Shown here: positions 45,673-52,783 of the stretch, one piece after another | Layout of the letters: each line of letters starts with the position of its first letter | Position numbering within the stretch: the stretch's first letter is position 1 | From: Mesorhizobium sp. | GTDB taxonomy: Bacteria; Pseudomonadota; Alphaproteobacteria; Rhizobiales; Rhizobiaceae | Assembly: GCA_004020875.1 (NCBI GenBank) | Contig: SAPZ01000005.1 | Location: 124,001 to 188,000 of the forward strand | Direction: 5' to 3' | Length of the DNA stretch: 64,000 nt | The notes under the pieces: generated by a model | The model's input: the letters and a program-made list of their open reading frames with translations, nothing else | What the model was told of the DNA's origin: nothing | Databases searched by the model: none | Made by a program: the position numbers and the translations under genes

Positions 45673-46053
45673 ATGATAGCCGGCATCGACCATTTCGTGC
45701 TGACGGTCCGCTCGATCAAAGCGACCTGCGACTTCTACGAGCGTGTGCTCGGCATGCGGCGCCTGGACGAGCCGAACCGGCCGACCGCGCTTTTGTTCGA
45801 CTCGCAGAAGATCAACCTGCATGAAGTCGACCGCACTTTCGAGCCGAAGGCCAAGGCGCCAACTGCCGGTTCCGGTGACTTCTGCCTTGTGGCTTCGGTG
45901 CCGCTTGCAGAGGTCCAGGCCAGCCTCGCGGCGAATGGCGTGGCGATCGAAGTCGGCCCGGTCGAACGCACCGGCGCGCGCGGTGCGATGATGTCGGTCT
46001 ATTTCCGCGATCCGGACGGCAATCTGGTCGAGGTCAGCGAATACCGGTCATAG
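45673..46053 (+). CDS. VOC-family (glyoxalase-fold) protein
   Basis: A 126-residue protein with two beta-alpha-beta-beta-beta modules: IDHFVLTVRSIKATCDFYER and MMSVYFRDPDGNLVEVSEY. Metal ligands typical of the fold (His in GIDH, the later Glu) are plausible. Members act as lyases, dioxygenases or resistance proteins; none can be chosen here. The ribosome site is weak. It lies 76 bases after pyrE and 30 bases before the Rid gene. Confidence 0.87.
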   Translation: MIAGIDHFVLTVRSIKATCDFYERVLGMRRLDEPNRPTALLFDSQKINLHEVDRTFEPKAKAPTAGSGDFCLVASVPLAEVQASLAANGVAIEVGPVERTGARGAMMSVYFRDPDGNLVEVSEYRS

Positions 46054-46082
46054 ACTTGGCCAGCCCAAATTCGAAAGCTCAC

Positions 46083-46493
46083 ATGGCGACAAGCTTCAAT
46101 CCCTCCGAAATCTGGCAGCCATTCGGCGCTTTTTCCATGCTGAAGATCCAAGGGGTGGGCCAGATCGTCCATCTCAAGGGACAGGTTTCGCTCGACAAGG
46201 AAGGGCAAGTCGTCGGCAAGAACGATATGCCGGCACAGGTCCGCAAAACGTTGGAGAATATTCAGGCCGTTCTGGCGTCCGTTGGCGGCACGATGGCCGA
46301 GATCATATCCTTGACCCAGTACGCCACGGACATACAGAAGTTCATGGCCGCAGGAGAAATCCGCAAGCAGTTTTTTGCTGAGCCATTTCCGGTTACGACC
46401 ACTGTGGAGGTCGTTCGCCTCTATCATCCCGACCTGTTGATCGAGATCACGGCGACCGCGGAAATCCCTCATGACCGCTTCAGGCGGCCGTAA
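46083..46493 (+). CDS. Rid-family protein, probably not an imine deaminase
   Basis: A 136-residue RidA/YjgF-fold protein with GQVSLDKEGQVVGKNDMPAQ, and TLENIQAVLASVGGTM as the family core. RidA needs an arginine in its P-x-R-S-x-V-E-V motif; the equivalent stretch here is FPVTTTVEVVRL, with Thr in that place. Catalysis on imines is therefore doubtful, and a non-RidA subgroup is likely. It follows the VOC gene by 30 bases. Confidence 0.85.
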   Translation: MATSFNPSEIWQPFGAFSMLKIQGVGQIVHLKGQVSLDKEGQVVGKNDMPAQVRKTLENIQAVLASVGGTMAEIISLTQYATDIQKFMAAGEIRKQFFAEPFPVTTTVEVVRLYHPDLLIEITATAEIPHDRFRRP

Positions 46494-46820
46494 GACTTTT
46501 CAAGACAGACTACGCGATGTTTGGCTGGCTGTACCGCTGCTGCAGTCAGGTGAGGGCCGCTGAACCGATGCGCGGTTCATCAGTCGATCCGCCGGCGCCG
46601 TTATCGCGCGGGCGGGCACGTTGTCTTTCTTTCCTCAGTTTCGCCAGAATGGCGGTCTTGTTAGACCTGCGGCAGTCCATCGCGGCGGCGTTTCGTTGTT
46701 GTTCGGACTTGCCGTCGCTATATCAGTGTCTTGTTGCCTTTCTGCGCCATGGAGGCGCAAGATATGTGTGGCGCGTCCCGGTGGGCAGGGGCAGCGCATT
46801 GGACCGGGAACTGGAACAGA
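46494..46820. other. 327-base region, no gene supported
   Basis: Between the Rid gene and the DUF2062 gene. A frame from 46517 has low coding character and no family feature. I see no hairpin with a U-run. Confidence 0.5.
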
Positions 46821-47408
46821 GTGCTTTTTCGACGCCGAGAGCCTGATGGCCTCCTTGAGCGGGTGCGTACTTATCTATGGCCGCGCCGCTCGTTCTCACG
46901 TTCCGTGCAGTATTTTTCCAAGCGCATCCTGCGGCTGAAGTCGACGCCACATTCGGTCGCCGCCGGCGTCGCCGCGGGTGTTTTTGCGTCCTTCTTCCCG
47001 CTTGGCGTCCATTTCGTGGTTGCCGCGGTGCTTTGCTGGGTGATCGCCGGCAATCTGGTCGCGGCGGCGCTTGGCGCGGTGTTTTTCGGCAATCCGCTGA
47101 CCGCCCCGCTGTTGTGGGGCGCGTCCTGGGAAATCGGCAAACTGATCCTGCGTGAGCATCTGCCGAGGCACGGGCCTCCCGAGCATCTCGGCGAAATGAT
47201 GCACAAGCTCTCCTTCGACAAGCTCTGGCAGCCCGTTTTGGAGCCGATGCTGATCGGCGCGGTGCTGCTTGGCCTGGTCTTCGGCCTCCTGTTCTATGGC
47301 GTCACGCGCTGGGGCATGACCGTGTTTCGCGAGCAGCGCAGGAAGCGCATGGCCGAGCGTGCCGAGAAGAAAGCGCGGCAGGGTGGACGGGAAATGCCGG
47401 CGCAATGA
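46821..47408 (+). CDS. DUF2062 membrane protein
   Basis: A 195-residue inner-membrane protein. [20 protein letters not shown] and [20 protein letters not shown] precede two hydrophobic helices (about residues 48-80) with [20 protein letters not shown], and a third helix ([19 protein letters not shown]) near 150. This is the DUF2062 pattern; function unknown. The GTG at 46821 is chosen because it begins the conserved region. The stop overlaps acpS by four bases (ATGA), so translation is coupled. Confidence 0.82.
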   Translation: MLFRRREPDGLLERVRTYLWPRRSFSRSVQYFSKRILRLKSTPHSVAAGVAAGVFASFFPLGVHFVVAAVLCWVIAGNLVAAALGAVFFGNPLTAPLLWGASWEIGKLILREHLPRHGPPEHLGEMMHKLSFDKLWQPVLEPMLIGAVLLGLVFGLLFYGVTRWGMTVFREQRRKRMAERAEKKARQGGREMPAQ

Positions 47409-47818
47409 TCATCGGCATCGGCAGCGATCTCATCGACATCAGACGCATCGAGAAATCGCTGGAGCGGCACGGCCAGCGCTTCGTCCAGCGCATCTACACC
47501 GAGGTCGAGCAGGCCAAGTCGGAAAGGCGGGCCGCCCGCGCGGCTTCCTACGCCAAGCGCTTCGCCGCCAAGGAGGCCTGCGCCAAGGCGCTGGGCACCG
47601 GCATGGCCGAGGGCGTGTTCTGGCGCGACATGGGCGTGATCAACCTGCCGAGCGGTGCGCCGACCATGGCGCTGACCGGCGGCGCCGCCGCCAGGCTGGA
47701 GAAGATATTGCCGAAGGGCCATCGCGCGCTGATCCATCTGACCATAACCGATGATTTTCCGCTTGCTCAAGCCTTTGTGATCATCGAGGCGGTGCCCGCC
47801 GAACAAGCGCCACATTGA
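47405..47818 (+). CDS. acpS: Holo-acyl-carrier-protein synthase
   Basis: A 137-residue phosphopantetheinyl transferase that loads CoA's pantetheine onto ACP for lipid synthesis. [18 protein letters not shown] gives the metal-binding Asp and [16 protein letters not shown] the Glu/Lys motif. The start ATG overlaps the preceding stop. lepB follows 79 bases later, the usual alphaproteobacterial order acpS-lepB-rnc-era. Confidence 0.96.
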   Translation: MIIGIGSDLIDIRRIEKSLERHGQRFVQRIYTEVEQAKSERRAARAASYAKRFAAKEACAKALGTGMAEGVFWRDMGVINLPSGAPTMALTGGAAARLEKILPKGHRALIHLTITDDFPLAQAFVIIEAVPAEQAPH

Positions 47819-47897
47819 TTCCATCTGACCACGAGCGGCATGACGTTGCCCAGCGCGCGCCGAGACTCTATACCAACATCGCACAATCGAGGACGAC

Positions 47898-48647
47898 ATG
47901 AGCGTGGCTGAAAAATCGCAGAAGAAATCCGGCGGGCTTGGTGAAACCTTTTCCGTCATCATCCAGGCTCTGCTGCTCGCGCTCGTCATCCGCACGCTGC
48001 TTTTCCAGCCTTTCTCCATCCCGTCGGGCTCGATGCGGCCGACGCTGCTGGAAGGCGACTATCTCTTCGTCACCAAATGGGCCTACGGCTATTCCCGCTA
48101 TTCGCTGCCGTTCGGCCCCGATCTCTTTTCCGGCCGCATCTGGGGCTCGGAGCCCAAGCGCGGCGACGTGGTGGTGTTCAAGTTCCCGCCGGACCCGTCG
48201 GTCGACTACATCAAGCGCGTCATCGGCCTGCCCGGCGACAAAATCCAGATGAAGAACGGCCAGCTCTTCATCAACGACGTCGGCGTGCCGCGCGTGAAGA
48301 CAGGCCAGATCGAAAATCCCGACATCACCGAAGTGCCTCAGCCCGTCGACGTCTATCGCGAGACGCTCCCGAACGGTGTCAGCTACGACACGCTCGACCT
48401 GACCCCGAATTCGATCGGCGACAACACCCGCGAATGGACCGTGCCGCCCGGCCACTACTTCATGATGGGCGACAACCGCGACAATTCCTCCGACAGCCGC
48501 TTCACCGTCGGCTTTGTTCCTGCCGAGAACCTGGTCGGTCGCGCCAATCTCATCTTCTTCTCGATCGCCGGCAAGGCAAGCCCGCTCGAGATTTGGAAGT
48601 GGCCGTCGCTGATGCGTGCCGATCGCCTGTTCCATTTCGTCCACTAG
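47898..48647 (+). CDS. lepB: Signal peptidase I
   Basis: A 249-residue inner-membrane peptidase that removes signal peptides from exported precursors. One anchor helix (TFSVIIQALLLALVIRTLLF) precedes the catalytic Ser in PFSIPSGSMRPTLLEGDYLF and the Lys in PSVDYIKRVIGLPGDKIQ. GDNRDNSSDSRF is the C-terminal box. rnc starts four bases after its stop. Confidence 0.96.
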   Translation: MSVAEKSQKKSGGLGETFSVIIQALLLALVIRTLLFQPFSIPSGSMRPTLLEGDYLFVTKWAYGYSRYSLPFGPDLFSGRIWGSEPKRGDVVVFKFPPDPSVDYIKRVIGLPGDKIQMKNGQLFINDVGVPRVKTGQIENPDITEVPQPVDVYRETLPNGVSYDTLDLTPNSIGDNTREWTVPPGHYFMMGDNRDNSSDSRFTVGFVPAENLVGRANLIFFSIAGKASPLEIWKWPSLMRADRLFHFVH

Positions 48648-48651
48648 AGCG

Positions 48652-49368
48652 ATGGCGGCCAGCAAGCGTTTGACCGCCGATGCCCTTGCCGAGGCGCTTG
48701 TCGAGCGTACCGGCCATGCCTTCGCCGATCGTCAGCGCCTGCAGCGCGCGCTGACCCATGCCAGCGCGCGCTCGACCCATGCCGGCGTCGACTACGAACG
48801 CTTCGAGTTCCTGGGCGACCGCGTTCTCGGCCTTGTCGTCGCCGACATGCTGCTCGCGGCCTTTCCCGAAGCCGCCGAGGGCGAGCTTTCGCTGCGTCTC
48901 AACGCGCTGGTCAATGCTGAGGCGCTCTCCGACATCGCCGAGGAGATCGGCTTGCCCGAGCTGATCCGCGCCGGTTCCGATGTGCGCAATCTCGAAGGGC
49001 GCAAGCGCACCAATCTGCGCGCCGATGCGCTGGAATCGCTGATTGCCGTGCTTTACCTGGATGGTGGCCTCGAGGTTGCCCGTGCGTTCATCCACCGCTA
49101 CTGGCAGCCGCGCTCGCAGGCGATCGGCGCTGCGAGGCGCGACGCCAAGACCGAATTGCAGGAGTGGGCGCACCAGGCCGCCGCCGGTGCCGTCCCCGCC
49201 TACCGGGTCGACGGTCGCGAAGGCCCGGACCACGATCCGCTGTTCACCGTCAGCGTCAAGGTCGGCACTTTTGCTCCCGCGATCGGCAGCGGCCGCTCCA
49301 AGCGCGAGGCCGAGCAGGCCGCGGCGGCTACTCTTTTGCTGCGCGAGGGCGTATGGAGCGCGGCATGA
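48652..49368 (+). CDS. rnc: Ribonuclease III
   Basis: A 238-residue double-strand-specific endoribonuclease for rRNA and mRNA processing. ERFEFLGDRVLGLVVADML is the catalytic signature; NLRADALESLIAVLYLDGG carries the later acidic residues. The C-terminal dsRNA-binding domain runs from DAKTELQEWAHQAA to SKREAEQAAAATLLL. The ATG at 48652 fits the family better than one inside lepB. It overlaps era by four bases. Confidence 0.95.
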   Translation: MAASKRLTADALAEALVERTGHAFADRQRLQRALTHASARSTHAGVDYERFEFLGDRVLGLVVADMLLAAFPEAAEGELSLRLNALVNAEALSDIAEEIGLPELIRAGSDVRNLEGRKRTNLRADALESLIAVLYLDGGLEVARAFIHRYWQPRSQAIGAARRDAKTELQEWAHQAAAGAVPAYRVDGREGPDHDPLFTVSVKVGTFAPAIGSGRSKREAEQAAAATLLLREGVWSAA

Positions 49369-50285
49369 CCGCAAATCAATCTCCCGAGCCCCCCGCCACC
49401 CGCTCCGGCTTCGTCGCGCTAATCGGCGCTCCCAATGCCGGCAAGTCGACGCTGGTCAATCAGCTGGTCGGCGCCAAGGTGTCGATCGTCACGCATAAGG
49501 TGCAGACCACCCGCGCCATCGTGCGCGGCATTGCCACGCATGACAACGCGCAGATCGTCTTCGTCGACACGCCCGGCATCTTCAAGCCGAAGCGGCGGCT
49601 GGACACCGCGATGGTGACGACCGCCTGGGGCGGCGCCAAGGATGCCGATGTCGTGGTGCTTCTGATCGACGCGGAGCGCGGCATCAAGGGCGATGCCGAT
49701 GCCATTCTTGATCGGCTGAAGGACGTCCGCCAGCCCATGCTGCTCGTCCTCAACAAGGTCGACCGCGTCAAGCCCGAGACTCTTCTCGCGCTGGCCGCGA
49801 CCGCGAACGAACGCGTACCGTTCAAGCGCACTTTCATGGTCTCCGCGCTCACCGGCTCCGGCTGCAAGGATCTGCTCGACTATCTCGCCGAGACTCTTCC
49901 GTTGGGGCCCTGGTACTATCCGGAGGACCAGATATCCGACCTGCCGATGCGCCAGCTCGCGGCCGAGATCACGCGTGAAAAGCTCTATCTGAGGCTGCAC
50001 CAGGAGCTTCCCTATTCCTCGCATATCGAAACCGAGAAATGGGAAGAAAAGAAGGACGGCTCGGTCCGCATCGAACAGGTCATCTATGTCGAGCGCGACA
50101 GTCAGAAGAAGATCGTGCTCGGCCACAAGGGCGAGACGATCCGCGCCATCGGCCAGGCGGCACGCGCCGAAATCGCCGAGATCCTGGAACAGAAGGTGCA
50201 CCTCTTCCTGTTCGTGAAGGTGCGCGAGAACTGGGGCGATGACCCGGAGCGCTACCGCGAGATGGGGCTGGAGTTTCCCCATTGA
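49365..50285 (+). CDS. era: GTPase Era
   Basis: A 306-residue GTPase needed for 16S rRNA maturation and 30S assembly. G1 is ALIGAPNAGKSTLVNQL, G3 VDTPGIFKP, G4 LNKVDRV. The C-terminal KH domain is around KIVLGHKGETIRAIGQAARA. Its ATG overlaps the rnc stop (ATGA), with GGAG six bases upstream, so the two are translationally coupled. Confidence 0.95.
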   Translation: MTANQSPEPPATRSGFVALIGAPNAGKSTLVNQLVGAKVSIVTHKVQTTRAIVRGIATHDNAQIVFVDTPGIFKPKRRLDTAMVTTAWGGAKDADVVVLLIDAERGIKGDADAILDRLKDVRQPMLLVLNKVDRVKPETLLALAATANERVPFKRTFMVSALTGSGCKDLLDYLAETLPLGPWYYPEDQISDLPMRQLAAEITREKLYLRLHQELPYSSHIETEKWEEKKDGSVRIEQVIYVERDSQKKIVLGHKGETIRAIGQAARAEIAEILEQKVHLFLFVKVRENWGDDPERYREMGLEFPH

Positions 50286-50330
50286 TGCCTGTCGCCCGAA
50301 AGCGCGAAGCGGCTTTGGGACGACGATATG
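50284..50330. repeat. Degenerate RIME-like repeat, copy C
   Basis: GATGCCTGTCGCCCGAAAGC ... GGCTTTGGGACGACGATATG keeps the palindromic plan of copies A and B (CCCGAAA against TTTGGG, outer GATGCCTGTC against GACGATAT). The end provides the ATG of the phosphotransferase gene. Confidence 0.5.
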
Positions 50331-51221
50331 GATGATCCGCAACCGAGCATCGACACCGATCTCGTACGCCGGCTGGTCGATGCGCAGTTCCCTGAATGGC
50401 GGGATCTGCCGGTCAGCCGGGTCGCTTCCGGCGGCTGGGACAACCGCACCTTCCGTCTTGGCGACGAGATGACGGTCAGGCTGCCAAGCGCGGCCGCCTA
50501 TTCGCTGCAGGTCGAGAAGGAGCAACGCTGGCTGCCGAAATTGGCGCCCCTCCTGCCGCTCCCCATTCCGACGCCGCTGGCCATGGGCGAGCCGGCCGAA
50601 ATCTACCCCTGGCATTGGTCGGTCTATCGCTGGATCGAGGGCGAGACGGCGAAGAACGCGCACATCGCCGATCTCGTCGCGTTCGCGCTCTCGCTCGCCG
50701 ATTTCCTCGTCGCCTTGAGGGGCATCGACCCGACGGACGGGCCCGCGCCCGGCCGGCACAATTTCCACCGCGGCGGGCCGCTTACCGTTTATGAGGACGA
50801 GGCAAGGCAGGCAATCGCCACGCTGGAAGGCAGGATCGACACACAAGCTGCCACGATCGTCTGGGAAGCCGCACTTGCCGCTACCTCGCATGGTCCGCCG
50901 GTCTGGTTCCATGGCGACGTCGCCTCGGGCAACCTTCTGGTCGAGGATGGCGGCTTGAGCGCTGTCATCGATTTCGGCACGTCCGGCGTCGGCGACCCGT
51001 CCTGCGATCTGGCGATCACCTGGACCTTCTTTGAAGGCGCCAGCCGCGAGGCCTTCCGCACCCGAATCGACGTCGACGACGCCACCTGGGCGCGCGGCCG
51101 CGGCTGGGCGCTGTGGAAAGCGCTGATCACCGTGGCCGGTCACGACGCCAACCAGACCGAGGTAGATAGGCAGCGTCAGGTGATCGACGAGGTGCTCGCC
51201 GATCACCGGAAATGGGCGTGA
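50328..51221 (+). CDS. Aminoglycoside/choline phosphotransferase-family kinase
   Basis: A 297-residue APH-fold kinase. The catalytic loop is WFHGDVASGNLLV (HGD-x4-N) and the metal loop VIDFGTSGVGDPSCDLA. VASGGWDNRTFRLGDE is a nucleotide-binding region. Family members phosphorylate antibiotics, choline or homoserine; none is indicated. The start codon is the last three bases of a degenerate palindromic repeat (copy C). The gene lies between era and recO and probably shares their transcript. Confidence 0.87.
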   Translation: MDDPQPSIDTDLVRRLVDAQFPEWRDLPVSRVASGGWDNRTFRLGDEMTVRLPSAAAYSLQVEKEQRWLPKLAPLLPLPIPTPLAMGEPAEIYPWHWSVYRWIEGETAKNAHIADLVAFALSLADFLVALRGIDPTDGPAPGRHNFHRGGPLTVYEDEARQAIATLEGRIDTQAATIVWEAALAATSHGPPVWFHGDVASGNLLVEDGGLSAVIDFGTSGVGDPSCDLAITWTFFEGASREAFRTRIDVDDATWARGRGWALWKALITVAGHDANQTEVDRQRQVIDEVLADHRKWA

Positions 51222-51305
51222 CACGGCACCAGCGAATGTCGCCACAGATCTGCCCGGCGTTCCGAAATCTTGATTTCGCCACCCAAGGGGTGAAAAGCTC
51301 CGCCC

Positions 51306-52064
51306 ATGGAATGGCGCGACGAAGGAATCGTTCTCGGCACTCGCAGGCATGGCGAAACCAGCGCCATCCTCGAGGTGATGACGCGCGCCCATGGCCGCCA
51401 TCTCGGCCTGGTGCGGGGAGGGCGCTCGCGCAAGCAGCAGCCAGTGCTGCAGCCCGGCAACCGTGTAGACCTTCTGTGGCGGGCGCGGCTCGACGAGCAT
51501 CTCGGCATCTTTCAGGCCGAGGCGATCGAGATGAACGCCGCGCGGCTGATGGATAGCGCGGTTGCCGTCTACGGCCTGCAAACCATGGCCGCGCATCTGA
51601 GGCTCCTGCCCGAGCGCGATGCCCATGGCGGCCTCTACGAGGCGCTTGCCGTGATGATTTCCCATCTGGGCGACGCCGACGCAGCCGGAGAGTTGGTGGC
51701 CCGCTTCGAGCTGCTCATCCTCGATGAATTGGGCTTCGGCCTTGACCTCAGCCAATGCGCGGCGACCGGCACGAGGCAGGACCTCGCCTATGTCTCGCCG
51801 AAATCGGGCCGCGCCGTCTCCCGCGAAGCGGGTGCTGCCTGGCACGACAAGATGCTGGCGCTGCCCGCCTTCCTACAGCGCGGCTCCGGCCTGCGAGCGG
51901 ACGCGGCGGCGCTTGAGGACGCCTTCCGGCTGAGCGGTTTCTTCTTCACCCGCCACGTCTATGAGCCGCGCGGCTTGGAGCCGCCCGACGCCCGCGCCGG
52001 CTTCCTCGCCGCGCTGCGCCGGCATCATGCGGCGATGAGGGCGGTTGCCGGCGAGGCCGGATAG
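51306..52064 (+). CDS. recO: DNA repair protein RecO
   Basis: A 252-residue recombination mediator that, with RecR, loads RecA on gapped DNA. N-terminal OB fold: [20 protein letters not shown], then [11 protein letters not shown]. The helical C-terminal part follows ([30 protein letters not shown]). Only one of the zinc-site cysteines of other RecO proteins is visible. It ends the era-aph-recO run and is convergent with the NUDIX gene. Confidence 0.93.
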   Translation: MEWRDEGIVLGTRRHGETSAILEVMTRAHGRHLGLVRGGRSRKQQPVLQPGNRVDLLWRARLDEHLGIFQAEAIEMNAARLMDSAVAVYGLQTMAAHLRLLPERDAHGGLYEALAVMISHLGDADAAGELVARFELLILDELGFGLDLSQCAATGTRQDLAYVSPKSGRAVSREAGAAWHDKMLALPAFLQRGSGLRADAAALEDAFRLSGFFFTRHVYEPRGLEPPDARAGFLAALRRHHAAMRAVAGEAG

Positions 52065-52076
52065 AGGGGCAGATGC

Positions 52077-52541
52077 CTAGTCGGCGCCCCGCCGTTCCAG
52101 GAAATCGTCGAGCATGGCGCGCTGGCCCTTGAGGATCTTGAGGCCCGCTTCGGGCAGCGAAAACCAGCCGGCTCGATCCACCTCGGGAAATTCCTTCATA
52201 GTCCCCGATTTCGGCGGCCACTCAATGGTGAACATGTTGCTCTTGATGGCGTCTGTGTCGACATCGGCCTCGACGCTCCACGCCACCACAATCTTGCCGC
52301 CCGGCTGCCTGTAGCTGCCGAGCGGCCGGAAGTCGCCGTCAATGGCGACGCCGAGCTCCTCCTCGGTTTCCCGTTTGGCGGCTTCGAGCTCATCCTCGTT
52401 GTCGCCGATCAAACCCTTCGGGATCGACCACGCGCCTTCATCCTTTCGCGCCCAGAACGGGCCGCCTGGATGGACGAGCAGAAATTCGAACACACCGCCT
52501 GTGTGTCTGTGGATCAGCAGGCCGGCACTTCGCTGCGGCAT
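52077..52541 (-). CDS. NUDIX hydrolase
   Basis: A 154-residue protein with a standard NUDIX box starting GLIGDNEDELEAAKRETEEE and LGV (G-x5-E-x7-R-E-x2-E-E-x-G). It would hydrolyse a nucleoside diphosphate linked to another group. PKGLIGD and VHPGGPFWARKDEGAWSIPK resemble diadenosine polyphosphate or RppH-like enzymes; the substrate is uncertain. It lies 13 bases from the recO stop, convergent. Confidence 0.9.
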   Translation of the reverse strand: MPQRSAGLLIHRHTGGVFEFLLVHPGGPFWARKDEGAWSIPKGLIGDNEDELEAAKRETEEELGVAIDGDFRPLGSYRQPGGKIVVAWSVEADVDTDAIKSNMFTIEWPPKSGTMKEFPEVDRAGWFSLPEAGLKILKGQRAMLDDFLERRGAD

Positions 52542-52783
52542 CGGTCACCTCACGGCATCCTTTGATCGCACGAGAATAGCACGGGTATTTCGTGGCAGAG
52601 GTCAGGCAGTCTCGCGCGCAATGCTGGCAGGCTCGGCGACCTGCCATTGGACAACCAGGCAAGTTGCTGGCAATCAATCACGAAACATGCTCGATCTTGT
52701 CAGCCAGCGAGAAGCTGATTTGAGCCAGTCGTCTCGCTGCAGCATTTGTCGGCCACGACTGGTCTGGTTTGAGGGAAACCACC

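Noticed and set aside
42736..45822. A 1028-residue open frame on the minus strand opposite rsh and pyrE
   Set aside because: It is the mirror of two certain genes in high-GC DNA; its translation is low-complexity (Leu, Arg, Gly, Asp, His) with no family features.
49419..51845. An 808-residue open frame on the minus strand opposite era, aph and recO
   Set aside because: Shadow of three confident genes; no ribosome site or recognisable domain.
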